Below are positions 41,006-50,435 of a DNA stretch of 64,000 nt, piece after piece. The DNA is from an uncultured Christensenella sp. GTDB lineage: Bacteria; Bacillota; Clostridia; Christensenellales; CAG-917. The stretch covers positions 1 to 64,000 of the forward strand of contig CAJTYG010000005.1 of assembly GCA_910584155.1 (NCBI GenBank), given 5' to 3'. The notes beneath the pieces were generated by a model. That model made no database searches. It saw only the letters and a program-made list of their open reading frames with translations, and was not told the DNA's origin. The first letter of the stretch is position 1, and each line of letters opens with the position of its first letter. The position numbers and the translations under genes are program-made.

Positions 41006-42226
41006 ATGAAAAAGAAAGTTTTAGCACTTGTGCTTGCTATCGCAATGGTCGCCGCACTTTGCATCGGTCTTGTCGCTTGCGACAAAACACCTGATTTCAG
41101 AGTGGGCTTCATTATGTTGCACGGTGAAGATTCTACATATGACAAGAACTTTATCGATGCTGCAAGACAGGCAACCGAAGAGCTTGGTTTGAAGAAGAAT
41201 CAAGTTATCATCAAAACAAACATTGACGAGACAAACGAATGCACGGAGGCTGCACTCGACCTCGTAGACCAAGGTTGCGATATCATTTTTGCAGATTCAT
41301 TCGGTCACGGTCCTTTTATGTATGAGGCTGCTAAACAACATCCCGAAGTGCAATTCTGCCATGCAACAGGTACAGGCGCACATGACAACACCGATGTTTC
41401 CAACCTGCATAACGCATTTGCGTCTATCTATCAAGGACGTTATCTTGCAGGTGTTGCCGCAGGTGCAAAGCTCAATGAGATGATCACGGCAGGCACGATT
41501 AACGCAGATCAGGCTGTTATCGGTTATGTCGGCGCATTTACATACGCAGAAGTTATTTCAGGCTTCACATCCTTCTATCTCGGTGCAAAATCTGTTTGCC
41601 CGTCTGTAACGATGAAGGTCACATACACGGGTACATGGTATGGCGTCACAGAGGAAAAGACCGCTGCTGAAAGCCTTATCAACCAAGGCTGCAAGCTTAT
41701 CAGCCAACATGCCGACTCTACAGGCGCTCCTTCTGCTTGTGAAGAAAAAGGAGTTCCCAACGTATCCTACAACGGAAGCACCGAAAGCACAGGTCCCAAC
41801 ACCTACATCGTTTCGTCAAGAATCAACTGGGTGCCTTACTTCAAGTATATGATCTCTCAAGTGCAGAAGGGCGAGGCTATCGACAAGGATTGGGTAGGTA
41901 CGCTGAAGAACGGCGCAGTTGAAATCAGCGCACTCAGCAAGAATGCTGCAGCAGGCACACAAGAGCTTATCGACGCAGCTAAGACGGGTCTTGCAAACGG
42001 CACGGTCAAAGTGTTTGATACAACAAAGTTCACGGTGAGCACACCTGTTGAAGGCTTGACGGTAGATGCCGATAAGCATGTAACTTCTTTCAAGGTGAGA
42101 AATATCGAAGTAGTTGCAAACGGTGAGTTTAAAGAGTCTATGGTATCAGTGCAGTCCGCACCGTACTTCAGCCTCATAATCGACGGCATCACGCAGCTCA
42201 ACACCAATTTCGGTAAAAACGACTAA
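41006..42226 (+). CDS. BMP family (nucleoside/purine) ABC substrate-binding lipoprotein
   Basis: A 406-residue lipoprotein with lipobox LVAC (Cys25) and a BmpA/PnrA-type domain: FRVGFIMLHGEDSTYDKNF, DIIFADSFGHGPFMYEAA, NAFASIYQGRYLAGVAAG, VIGYVGAFTYAEVISGFTSF, HADSTGAPSACEEKG. PnrA-like proteins bind purine nucleosides. The Shine-Dalgarno is AAGGAG. It is followed by a strong hairpin and then the ATPase, a common layout giving excess binding protein. Codon use is AT-biased compared with its neighbours, as often in highly expressed binding proteins. Confidence 0.92.
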   Translation: MKKKVLALVLAIAMVAALCIGLVACDKTPDFRVGFIMLHGEDSTYDKNFIDAARQATEELGLKKNQVIIKTNIDETNECTEAALDLVDQGCDIIFADSFGHGPFMYEAAKQHPEVQFCHATGTGAHDNTDVSNLHNAFASIYQGRYLAGVAAGAKLNEMITAGTINADQAVIGYVGAFTYAEVISGFTSFYLGAKSVCPSVTMKVTYTGTWYGVTEEKTAAESLINQGCKLISQHADSTGAPSACEEKGVPNVSYNGSTESTGPNTYIVSSRINWVPYFKYMISQVQKGEAIDKDWVGTLKNGAVEISALSKNAAAGTQELIDAAKTGLANGTVKVFDTTKFTVSTPVEGLTVDADKHVTSFKVRNIEVVANGEFKESMVSVQSAPYFSLIIDGITQLNTNFGKND

Positions 42227-42256
42227 TGTTTGTTGAAATATAGTGTAAAGACAGAT

Positions 42257-42288
42257 TTGTTAGACGGAGCCTGCGCTCCGTCTAACAA
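42257..42288 (+). terminator. Strong intra-operon hairpin after the BMP lipoprotein gene
   Basis: A perfect 14-bp stem (TTGTTAGACGGAGC with its complement) capped by CTGC. The following tract is only moderately T-rich, so it may stabilise the upstream mRNA and partly terminate. Confidence 0.7.
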
Positions 42289-42329
42289 GTTTATTTAAAA
42301 CCCGATTCAGGTCGGTTTTAGGAGTTCAA

Positions 42330-44096
42330 GTGGGAAAGGCTATTGCTATTGAGCTTAAAAATATCACAAAGACCTTTGGCGAAGTTGTGGCAAACAACAA
42401 CGTCGATCTCGATGTGCAAAGGGGTGAGATACTTTCCATTCTCGGCGAAAACGGCAGCGGAAAAACTACGTTGATGAATATGATCGCCGGAATTTACTTC
42501 CCCGACAGCGGCGAGATACTTATCGACGGAAAAGAGGTCGTTATACGCTCGCCTAAGGACGCTTTTGCGCACCATATCGGAATGATACATCAGCATTTTA
42601 AGCTTATAGACGTGTTTACCGCTGCGGACAATATCATTCTCGGTGAGGAATACAAGGGGATAAGCATAAAAGACGAAATCACCGCTATCCGTGACGCTCA
42701 CCAAAAAGAGAATTCGGAATTTTTTGACTACAATCCCGATGAGGACGCAGGAGTTTTGGAATATATGTCCACTCCGAAGCGTCACAAAAAGGGCGCAACG
42801 GCGCTTAGTGTTGCGGCTGTTCCGTTTAAGCACCTGTTCAGGCGCATAAAATTCGGCTGGCTTTCACGCAACCGTGCGCAGGCTATCCAAAGCATTGCAA
42901 ACAGATACGGCTTTGAGATAGATTTAAAAAAGAAAATATACGATATGTCTGTGTCCGAAAAGCAGACTGTCGAAATCATAAAGGTTTTGTACCGCAATGC
43001 GGACATTCTCATACTTGACGAGCCTACGGCGGTGCTCACTCCGCAGGAGATAGACAAGCTGTTTAACGTGCTTCGCCGTATGAGAGATGACGGTAAATCT
43101 ATAATAATCATCACGCATAAGCTCAACGAGGTTATGGAAATTTCGGACAGAGTTGCGGTGCTTCGCAAGGGCGAGCATATCGCTACGGTCGAGACTGCAT
43201 ACACAAATGAGCAGGAGCTCACCGAAATGATGGTGGGCAAAAGAGTTGAGCTCAATATCGACAGAAGCGACCCGCATGACGTGGCGGACAGAATAGTCGT
43301 GGAAAATATAAGCGCAACAAATCACGACGGCATAAAGGTGCTGGATAACGTCAGCTTTACAGCCCGTTCGGGTGAGATTTTGGGCATTGCGGGTATTGCT
43401 GGCAGCGGACAGAGAGAGCTGTTGGAAGCCATTGCAGGGCTTCAGAAGCTCAATGGCGGAGATATTTGGTATTTCGATCCTAATTCCGACAACGAAAAAG
43501 TCGATTTGCGTTCCAAAACTCCCGTGCAGATAAGAAACCTCGGCGTCAGACTGTCGTTTGTGCCCGAGGACAGACTCGGCATGGGACTCGTCGGAAATAT
43601 GGACCTCATAGACAATATGATGCTACGTTCATATCGCAGAGGCAAGAGCATATTCCTTGACAGAAAAAGCCCGAAGACGCTTGCGGAAAGAATAGTGCAG
43701 GAGCTTGAAGTCGTCACGCCGAGCACGCATACTCCCGTGCGCAGGCTGTCGGGCGGCAACGTGCAAAAGGTTTTGGTCGGGCGTGAAATAGCGGCGGCGC
43801 CTACGGTGCTTATGGCGGCGTATCCTGTGAGAGGACTTGATATAAACTCGTCATATACGATATACAATCTGCTGAACGAGCAGAAGGAAAAGGGCGTTGC
43901 GGTCATCTTCGTCGGCGAGGACCTTGACGTGCTGATAGAGCTATGCGACAGGATAATGGTCGTCTGCGCAGGCAGAGTGACTGGAATAGTCGACGGCAGA
44001 TGCGCAAAGAAAGAGGATATCGGCTTGCTTATGACAAAAACTTCGCAGGATGAGGCGGACATCTCTTTGAAGCACAAGGAGGGGAAAAATGGTTAA
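42330..44096 (+). CDS. Nucleoside ABC transporter ATPase (two nucleotide-binding domains) with an insertion
   Basis: A 588-residue NupO/YufO-type double ATPase. Domain 1 has Walker A GENGSGKTT at 39-47, the Q-loop near Gln88 and Walker B ILILDEPTAVLTP near 227. Domain 2 has GIAGSGQRELLEAIAG, signature RLSGGNVQKV and VLMAAYPVRGLD. Between Q-loop and signature of domain 1 an extra ~65-70 residues (about 110-180, acidic DYNPDEDAG then basic RHKKGA) are inserted. The domain 1 signature is DMSVSEKQTVEI, with Ser where the family usually has Gly. Family proteins are about 500-510 residues. The start is GTG at 42330 after AGGAG. Confidence 0.9.
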   Translation: MGKAIAIELKNITKTFGEVVANNNVDLDVQRGEILSILGENGSGKTTLMNMIAGIYFPDSGEILIDGKEVVIRSPKDAFAHHIGMIHQHFKLIDVFTAADNIILGEEYKGISIKDEITAIRDAHQKENSEFFDYNPDEDAGVLEYMSTPKRHKKGATALSVAAVPFKHLFRRIKFGWLSRNRAQAIQSIANRYGFEIDLKKKIYDMSVSEKQTVEIIKVLYRNADILILDEPTAVLTPQEIDKLFNVLRRMRDDGKSIIIITHKLNEVMEISDRVAVLRKGEHIATVETAYTNEQELTEMMVGKRVELNIDRSDPHDVADRIVVENISATNHDGIKVLDNVSFTARSGEILGIAGIAGSGQRELLEAIAGLQKLNGGDIWYFDPNSDNEKVDLRSKTPVQIRNLGVRLSFVPEDRLGMGLVGNMDLIDNMMLRSYRRGKSIFLDRKSPKTLAERIVQELEVVTPSTHTPVRRLSGGNVQKVLVGREIAAAPTVLMAAYPVRGLDINSSYTIYNLLNEQKEKGVAVIFVGEDLDVLIELCDRIMVVCAGRVTGIVDGRCAKKEDIGLLMTKTSQDEADISLKHKEGKNG

Positions 44097-45315
44097 AGCT
44101 TTGGGAAAAACCAAATTCGAGCCGCTGATGCACATATCCAAAAGAAGCGATATCGAAAAGTGGAAGTCGTGGCTTATCCGCATAGGCGCAGGCGTTTTGG
44201 GACTTTTTGTTTGTGCGATCGTTTCCGCAATTTTTACAAAGAGCTTCGGCGGATTTTTTTCCTCGCTATTCGTGGGCGTTTTCGGTTCGGAAAGACGTAT
44301 ATGGAAGCTTATAAAGGACATTGCGATATTGCTGTGTCTTGCGCTTGCAGTTACGCCCGCATTCAAAATGAAGTTTTGGAATATCGGCGCAGAGGGACAA
44401 ACCATTATCGGTTGCCTTATGAGCGTCATATGCGTGCACTATCTCGGCGGCAGTCTTCCGAATGCGGCGCTGTTGGTGATAATGTTTTTGGCGGCGGTCG
44501 CAGGCGGTGCGCTGTGGGCGGTAATACCCGCATTGTTTAAAGCAAAATGGAATACAAACGAAACGCTGTTTACGCTTATGATGAATTATGTCGGTATGCA
44601 GCTTGTGTCGTTTGCGATAAACTCGTGGGATACGACGGGACACGCTATGTACGGCAATCTGACTACGGGGCTTTTCCCCTCAGTCGGCGGCAATCAGTAT
44701 GCGATAAACATTATTATTGCGGTTGTGATGACCATAGCGGTGTTTATATATCTTAGATTTTCAAAGCACGGATATGAATTGACGGTCGTCGGCGAATCGG
44801 TAAATACCGCAAAGTATATCGGAATAAACGTCAAAAAGGTAATTATCCGCACAATGCTCGTGTCGGGCGCTCTGTGCGGCATCGTCGGCTTGATGATAGT
44901 GTCGGGCGACGCAAAAACCATCACACCGTCTGTCGTTTCGGGACGTGGCTTTACTGCCATATTGGTATCATGGCTCGCTCATTTTAGCCCCATCGGAATG
45001 GTGCTCACATCATTTATCGTGGTGTTTATCACACAGGGCGCAGGGCAGGTCTCTACCGACTTCGATTTGGGAAGCGGAGCGTTTGCCGATATGATAGCGG
45101 GCGTATTTCTGTTCTTTATCATTGCGTGCGAGTTCTTTATAAATTATAAGGTTAAATTTAATATGTCACACGGGATATTTAAACCGCTTAAAAAAGCGCA
45201 GGAAAGGCGTGCGGCTAAAAAAGCCGCAAAAGAAATCGTAGCCGATAACTTAGGCGATGCGCTGGCGGCGGATGTTGTCGAAGATAAAATAAGCGACGAG
45301 GAGGAAAAGGGCTAA
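44089..45315 (+). CDS. Nucleoside ABC transporter permease 1
   Basis: A 408-residue membrane subunit of the YufP/NupP type with about nine spans. Typical segments: FWNIGAEGQTIIGC, TNETLFTLMMNYVGMQL, YELTVVGESVNTAKYIGINVKKV (the EAA-like ATPase contact), SGDAKTITPSVVSGRGF. The C-terminal ~45 residues form a charged Ala/Lys/Glu-rich cytoplasmic tail. It overlaps the ATPase gene by eight bases and the next permease by one. Confidence 0.92.
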   Translation: MVKALGKTKFEPLMHISKRSDIEKWKSWLIRIGAGVLGLFVCAIVSAIFTKSFGGFFSSLFVGVFGSERRIWKLIKDIAILLCLALAVTPAFKMKFWNIGAEGQTIIGCLMSVICVHYLGGSLPNAALLVIMFLAAVAGGALWAVIPALFKAKWNTNETLFTLMMNYVGMQLVSFAINSWDTTGHAMYGNLTTGLFPSVGGNQYAINIIIAVVMTIAVFIYLRFSKHGYELTVVGESVNTAKYIGINVKKVIIRTMLVSGALCGIVGLMIVSGDAKTITPSVVSGRGFTAILVSWLAHFSPIGMVLTSFIVVFITQGAGQVSTDFDLGSGAFADMIAGVFLFFIIACEFFINYKVKFNMSHGIFKPLKKAQERRAAKKAAKEIVADNLGDALAADVVEDKISDEEEKG

Positions 45316-46265
45316 TGTTTATATCGTTTTTACATAGCGCAATCAGATTCAGCACTATTTTCCTTTTCGGCTCTACCGGTGAAACCATTACGGAAAAATC
45401 GGGACACCTCAATTTGGGCATACCGGGCATAATGTGCATAGGCGCTATCGGCGGGTGCATAGGCGAGAGGCTGTATCTTTCGTCTTTGGCGGATATGACG
45501 CAGATGAGCGGGTTTATGGCAGTGTTTGTGCCCATCATATTTTCTATGCTCTTTGCGGGCTGTATGGGGCTTCTTTACAGCTTTATGACCGTCACATTGC
45601 GTTGCAATCAAAACGTTACAGGTCTTACGATCACGACATTTGGCGTGGGACTTACTACGTTTTTGGGAAATACGCTCAATAAAGAGGGCTTCAGTCAGGC
45701 GGCAGTTTATTTCAGACAGGGCTTTAACAGCTCAAGCGATTGGTTCAGTCAGCTATTTTTGACGCACGGCACGCTGGTTTATTTGGCGATCATAGTAGCA
45801 ATTATTACGGCAGTAGTGCTTAAGAAAACACGTACAGGTCTCAACCTGAGAGCTATCGGCGAAAATCCCGCAACTGCGGACGCAGCGGGAATAAACGTCA
45901 CGGCTTATAAGTACTGTGCGACCATACTCGGCGCTGCTATAGCGGGACTTGGCGGACTGTTTTATATAATGGACTATGTCGGCGGAAGCTGGGAATACAA
46001 TATCGATGCGCTCGGCTGGCTTGCAGTTGCGCTCGTCATATTCTCTGTCTGGAAACCAAACTGGGGTATTTTAGGCGCAATTTTGTTTGGCGCACTGTAT
46101 ATCGCACCTTATCATATACCGTCCAACAATGCGCAGAAGGAGCTTATCAAGATGTTGCCGTATTTGGTCACGATAATCGTTTTGATAGTCACAAGTATCA
46201 TAAACAAGCGGGAAACGCAGCCGCCTGCGGCGCTCGGCACATCGTATTTCCGAGAGGAAAGATAG
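45315..46265 (+). CDS. Nucleoside ABC transporter permease 2
   Basis: A 316-residue membrane subunit of the YufQ/NupQ type with about eight spans: KSGHLNLGIPGIMCIGA near the start, NQNVTGLTITTFGVGLT, RTGLNLRAIGENPATADAAGINV (ATPase contact) and ALVIFSVWKPNWG. Its ATG shares one base with the stop of permease 1. It completes the importer encoded from 41006. Confidence 0.92.
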   Translation: MFISFLHSAIRFSTIFLFGSTGETITEKSGHLNLGIPGIMCIGAIGGCIGERLYLSSLADMTQMSGFMAVFVPIIFSMLFAGCMGLLYSFMTVTLRCNQNVTGLTITTFGVGLTTFLGNTLNKEGFSQAAVYFRQGFNSSSDWFSQLFLTHGTLVYLAIIVAIITAVVLKKTRTGLNLRAIGENPATADAAGINVTAYKYCATILGAAIAGLGGLFYIMDYVGGSWEYNIDALGWLAVALVIFSVWKPNWGILGAILFGALYIAPYHIPSNNAQKELIKMLPYLVTIIVLIVTSIINKRETQPPAALGTSYFREER

Positions 46266-46282
46266 CGTAGATAATATAGGAA

Positions 46283-46312
46283 AATGCAACGCTTCTGCGT
46301 TGCATTTTTTGT
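46283..46312 (+). terminator. Terminator of the xpt/nucleoside importer operon
   Basis: AATGCAACGC pairs with GCGTTGCATT around TTCT, followed by TTTT. Confidence 0.85.
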
Positions 46313-46336
46313 TGTTTTTCTTTCAAAAATACATTG

Positions 46337-46512
46337 TTTTTTGCAATAAAAACGCTTTATTTTTGCGATAAAAACGCTTTATTTTTGCGATAAAAACGCT
46401 TTATTTTTGCGATAAAAACGCTTTATTTTTGCGATAAAAATGCTTTATTTTTGCGATAAAAATACGTTATTTTTGCGATAAAAATACGTTGATTTTGCAA
46501 TAAAACACTGAT
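46337..46512. repeat. 22-bp tandem repeat array (about eight units), iteron-like
   Basis: The unit is ATTTTTGCGATAAAAACGCT plus TT, with exact copies at 46359, 46381 and 46403. Variants follow at 46425, 46447 and 46469, and degenerate ends lie at 46337 and 46491. T5 and A5 tracts alternate about every 10-11 bp, which favours bent DNA. It lies just beyond the 3' end of the minus-strand dnaC-like gene. Confidence 0.9.
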
Positions 46513-46521
46513 TTTTTAAGC

Positions 46522-47433
46522 TTAAAGGCGCAGGTCGTTGCCGCCGAAGCAGACTATGCGCGAATGCTTTTTGTCAAGCAGGCGGGAACAAATTCGGTCG
46601 CCGTACTTTGTTTGAATGTCCTGCCAATCGAGATTTGTTGTGATGAGAGTGCACAGGTTTGCACGGGTGCGTTCCTCTAAAATCAACAGCAGATATTCTC
46701 TTGTGACGTTTTTATACATCGGCTCTACGCCCAAATCGTCTATGACGAGCAGGTCGGCGGTGAGTACGTCGTGCAGTCGGGAAGTGCGCTCTGCAATGGA
46801 CGATGTGTGTGCGCTGAGCATTTCGCTGTTAAACTCAAATGCAGAGGTAAATTTGCAGCTTTTGCCGCAGGCTACGGCTTTGCGTGCGACGGCGCTTGCG
46901 AGACAGGTTTTGCCAGTGCCTGTTCCGCCCGAAAACACTATATTTTTTAAATTTACGGCGGGAAGCTTGCCCGAGTATTTTTGCATAAAATCATAAATTG
47001 ATTTCAACTTATTGCGCTGCTCGCTGTCCTTTACGTCCTCAAGCTTGCAATCGTCAAAGGTGAAGGGCGCCTTTTTTTGTATATCGCAGACTTCGGCAAG
47101 CGCTGTGAGATAATCTTCCCAAAAGCATTTACAGACCTTTCCGTTTATATTGCCCGTGTCGTTGCAGACGGGGCAGAGGGGCGTATATTCAAAATCAGCC
47201 TCGCTGTATCCGTGTTTTTTCAATGCGTTAAGATAGCGTTTATGCGTGGCTGCGAGGTCGGCGTTGTTGCCGCTCAGCGCAGCTTGAAATTTTGCGGTGA
47301 CATATGCCGAGTGAGCGTCCTTTATCTCCGCAACGGAAAGTGCGGCGGCAAGCTTGCGCTCCGCCTTCGCCTTTGCAAGGTCTATTTTTATCTGCCTGCG
47401 AGATGATGCGATTTTTATAGCTTTTTCTTTCAT
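46522..47433 (-). CDS. DnaC/DnaI-like helicase-loader ATPase
   Basis: A 303-residue AAA+ protein of the DnaC/DnaI/IstB group. The N-terminal helical part is basic, a zinc-binding Cys cluster follows (CPVCNDTGNINGKVCKCF), then Walker A SGGTGTGKTCLA near residue 169, Walker B LLVIDDLGVEP and sensor ITTNLDW. It loads the replicative helicase. It starts four bases after the DnaD-like gene and both are needed for primosome assembly in Firmicutes. Confidence 0.88.
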   Translation of the reverse strand: MKEKAIKIASSRRQIKIDLAKAKAERKLAAALSVAEIKDAHSAYVTAKFQAALSGNNADLAATHKRYLNALKKHGYSEADFEYTPLCPVCNDTGNINGKVCKCFWEDYLTALAEVCDIQKKAPFTFDDCKLEDVKDSEQRNKLKSIYDFMQKYSGKLPAVNLKNIVFSGGTGTGKTCLASAVARKAVACGKSCKFTSAFEFNSEMLSAHTSSIAERTSRLHDVLTADLLVIDDLGVEPMYKNVTREYLLLILEERTRANLCTLITTNLDWQDIQTKYGDRICSRLLDKKHSRIVCFGGNDLRL

Positions 47434-47437
47434 TTGT

Positions 47438-48877
47438 TTACAGATCCGAATCGCTGAAGGTGTCTATGCTTCGCACGATAGATTTCAGCTCCTCCGCAGT
47501 GTATACCCGCTCTTTGTGGTCGGACGGCGGCGCAGTTTGAGTCGCAGTGCCTGTGCGCTTTGCCTGCTCCACTGTAGATATGCCTTTTGCCTTGTAACCC
47601 GAAAGCAGTTGATTGATGTAGGGCACGGGGTACGTTCTGCCGACGGCAAGCGAAGCGGCGTATTCTATCACATCGTCGTCAAAGCCCCATACCGCAGTCC
47701 ACGTGCGATATGCGTCTCTGTCAGACTGCGTGACCGCACGCACGTTGCCGCTCTTTGCAAGAATAGCTTTGATTTTTGCGTCACGCTCTATTTGCGTCTG
47801 CAAATATCGGTCTATGCCCTCAGATGTAAGAATGCCGAGTGAGTAGAAGCTGTTTACGACGTTTTTCATGCCCTCAAGATTGCGCACGTTTGTGATGAAG
47901 CAGTGGTGCGCTATCTTTTTGAGCGCTTCGCCGTCAAAGCCCTTTGTCGTCCACGGGACGATGTATACCTCGATTTCGTGGTCGAGCGACTCATAAAACA
48001 CGCCGAGCGTTTTGTTTACGGCAAGTGCGATATCACGCAGCATATCCATATGCGCCTGATAGTCCTTTATCTGCTCCGCAGTGAAAATGGACGTTCTATA
48101 AAATTCGTCAAGCTTGGAGTCAAGCTTTTTGAAGCTTTTTGCGCCCTTCATCGTTTTTATTGTAGCGAGTATCGCATCGAGCTCATAGCCCCAGCTACGA
48201 GTCCACTTAAGCAGCATTTGCTTTTCTTCGAGCTCGGCGCCGCCCTTGCGACCGAGTGCGGCAAGCACCGTGCGCATTTGCTCCGTCTGAGTGTCGTATT
48301 CCTTGAGCTTATCCTCTACGTCGGCTGCGGTGTGCACGCCGTCCTGCGCCCAGTTGCGGGCGACGGCGAGGATATAGGGATAGCGGACGTTTGCGCCCTT
48401 AAGATCAATGCAATACTGCACGATCATCAGCATTGCGTCCTGATCCATTTTGGTGGCGTCAAGGAAGAGATAATATTCGTTGTATTCGTTTGGGGTGAGC
48501 ATTCGCTCGGGGAAAAGCAGTTGAAGGTGCGCATTGAAATCATTCCACTTATCGCCCTTATACTTCTTTGGCGGCTGCATCGATTTTTTGAGGCTGAGAT
48601 ATTTTATCTCGAGCGGCTCTCTTGAAATTATCTTTATAAGCCCGTCGTCCTCGAAGTCGGAATATATTGCAAAAAGCTCGTTTTCGGTCATATCGAGCTT
48701 TGCGCATAAGGCGTCGACAGAGTTGTCCTTTGCGGGATTTGAGCAAAGATACAGCCCATATAGATACGCCTTTATTTGCTTTTCGTCGCAAGAGGGAAGA
48801 TACTCGTTGATAAACAGATTGTCAACGAGAGTGAAGGTTTCCAAAAGATAGTCGCTTGAAAATTTTGCAAAGCTCAT
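47438..48877 (-). CDS. DnaD/DnaB-domain primosome protein
   Basis: A 479-residue protein with two copies of the DnaB_2/DnaD C-terminal motif: WGYELDAILATIKTMKGAKSFK near residue 235 and WGFDDDVIEYAASLAVGRTYPVPYINQLLSGYK near 415. The N-terminus resembles a winged-helix DnaD1 domain (VDNLFINEYLPSC, LYGLYLCSNP, LDMTENELFAIYSDFEDDGLI). It likely remodels DNA at oriC or restart sites and recruits the loader encoded next. The start at 48877 follows AGAGGA; the longer reading from 48934 lacks such a site. Confidence 0.85.
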   Translation of the reverse strand: MSFAKFSSDYLLETFTLVDNLFINEYLPSCDEKQIKAYLYGLYLCSNPAKDNSVDALCAKLDMTENELFAIYSDFEDDGLIKIISREPLEIKYLSLKKSMQPPKKYKGDKWNDFNAHLQLLFPERMLTPNEYNEYYLFLDATKMDQDAMLMIVQYCIDLKGANVRYPYILAVARNWAQDGVHTAADVEDKLKEYDTQTEQMRTVLAALGRKGGAELEEKQMLLKWTRSWGYELDAILATIKTMKGAKSFKKLDSKLDEFYRTSIFTAEQIKDYQAHMDMLRDIALAVNKTLGVFYESLDHEIEVYIVPWTTKGFDGEALKKIAHHCFITNVRNLEGMKNVVNSFYSLGILTSEGIDRYLQTQIERDAKIKAILAKSGNVRAVTQSDRDAYRTWTAVWGFDDDVIEYAASLAVGRTYPVPYINQLLSGYKAKGISTVEQAKRTGTATQTAPPSDHKERVYTAEELKSIVRSIDTFSDSDL

Positions 48878-49067
48878 ATTATCCTCTTGTGCGAAAGCAG
48901 AAATTAGATTATCACAAAAAGCCGCAATAGGCAAATTTTATTTATATTATAAAAAAATATACCATATATTGTGGTGCGCAAAAAAGTTTGTATCTATTTG
49001 ATAAGCTATTTTAAAAAGCGACTTGCCTGTTATCCTTGCATATGTTATCATAGTCAGAGGGTTGTAT

Positions 49068-49355
49068 ATGAAGGTTTGGGCAAAGGTGATGAAGGGCGAT
49101 AAAATACTGCGGGACGTTGTTTATGAAAACAACGTGCAGCTTACTGCGGCGGGCTTCCAAAAGCTTATGCAGGAGGTCGCATACAGGCTTGATATCGCAA
49201 CGCCCGTGATACTTGTAAACCACATCAGGCACTTGGAGAGATTTAACAGGGTGAAGTTTCTTGCAAGAGATTTCATAGAGGACGTGGACTTTGACCTGCT
49301 TATCGTAGAACGTGTGCTTGACGACAAAAAACCAAAGCTTTACAGCAATTTTTGA
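49068..49355 (+). CDS. Small conserved-looking hypothetical protein
   Basis: A 95-residue soluble protein with mixed charge (MKVWAKVMKGDKILRDVVYE, ATPVILVNHIRHLERFNRVKFLARDFIEDVDFDLL). No family named. The start at 49068 follows AGAGGG; an earlier in-frame start at 49023 has none. It is 22 bases from the following phospholipase-like gene and may be co-transcribed. Confidence 0.7.
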   Translation: MKVWAKVMKGDKILRDVVYENNVQLTAAGFQKLMQEVAYRLDIATPVILVNHIRHLERFNRVKFLARDFIEDVDFDLLIVERVLDDKKPKLYSNF

Positions 49356-49377
49356 TAAACCTAAGGGGGAGAATCAT

Positions 49378-50409
49378 ATGAAAAAAGCAATCAAAATCAT
49401 TTCTATCAGCATCGGTCTTATAGCGGTCGGCGTAGTGATAGCTATAGGCGTCTGCGTGCCCATTGCAAACAGAGTCAACGATACGTCGTTGCCCGCTGAG
49501 GCGCTTTCCTATTGGCAGTCTATGATAAAGGACGACGTGCTTTTGAAGCAGGTGGTTATGCCCGGCTCGCACGACGCAGGCACAAAGGATATGCCTTGGT
49601 ACAGCAAAACGCAAAGCAGGGATATCGCAAATCAGCTTGCCTGCGGCACACGCTATTTTGATTTGCGCATAAAGATGAAGGGCGGCGAAGCAAAGATATA
49701 TCACGGGCCTGCGGTCAGCTCAAGCCTTAAAGAGATTTTAAATGCCGTCAACGGCTTTCTTAACGAAAACAACGGTGAAGTTGTAATTTTGGACTTTCAG
49801 CAATTTGCAAGCGACGAGGCAAAGAGCGCTACGTTGCAGCTTTTGGACGAGTGCCTTGCGGGCAAGGTGGTAGAAAATAATAGCGAGCTTGAAGACCTTG
49901 ATTTTATCGACAGCCTTAAGATAGGCGACGCAAGAGGCAAGTGCATCATCTTTTGGGGCGCAAACGACGGCACTTCATTTCAAAAACACATATTCCTGCG
50001 CAACGACAACGGCGGCGGGCGTTTGCAGGGCTGCTTGCAGTCATATTATACACAAAAGTGGAACTGGTATTATTCATCGGAAAAATATATAGACAAGGCT
50101 TTGCCTGCGTATATAGATATGTACAAGGACTTTGGAAAGGGCTTGTTTGTCTTGCAGGGACAGCTTACGGACGGCTCGTTGGTGGCAGGTCCTCGCTACA
50201 GAGAGGGCGGACATGAAAAGAATATGAACGCATATGTTGCGTCGCTTGCCGAAAGCGAAAGCTTGCAATATATCAACATAATTATGCGTGACTTTGTAAG
50301 CCCCAACAAAAACGGATATGCTTTGATGCTGAACGTGGCAAAAGGTATCGTAAAAGAGGACGCTGTACAGCTTTTCGAGCAAATTTTATACGCTACGGGC
50401 GTAAAATAA
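49378..50409 (+). CDS. Membrane-anchored PI-PLC X-domain phosphodiesterase
   Basis: A 343-residue protein with an uncleaved N-terminal anchor (residues ~5-30) and a phosphatidylinositol-specific phospholipase C X domain outside the membrane. Both catalytic histidines are visible: PGSHDAGT (His65) and KIYHGP (His109), with ACGTRYFDLRIK supplying the Arg/Asp pair. VVILDFQQF and CIIFWGAND follow. Substrates could be phosphatidylinositol, GPI-anchored proteins or other phosphodiesters. The Shine-Dalgarno is GGGGGAG. Confidence 0.85.
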   Translation: MKKAIKIISISIGLIAVGVVIAIGVCVPIANRVNDTSLPAEALSYWQSMIKDDVLLKQVVMPGSHDAGTKDMPWYSKTQSRDIANQLACGTRYFDLRIKMKGGEAKIYHGPAVSSSLKEILNAVNGFLNENNGEVVILDFQQFASDEAKSATLQLLDECLAGKVVENNSELEDLDFIDSLKIGDARGKCIIFWGANDGTSFQKHIFLRNDNGGGRLQGCLQSYYTQKWNWYYSSEKYIDKALPAYIDMYKDFGKGLFVLQGQLTDGSLVAGPRYREGGHEKNMNAYVASLAESESLQYINIIMRDFVSPNKNGYALMLNVAKGIVKEDAVQLFEQILYATGVK

Positions 50410-50435
50410 CAGTAAAAATTTAGATTCAGACAATT

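Noticed and set aside
46337..46512. Possible CRISPR array (regular short repeats)
   Set aside because: The 22-bp units abut without spacers and no cas gene is present, so it is a plain tandem repeat.
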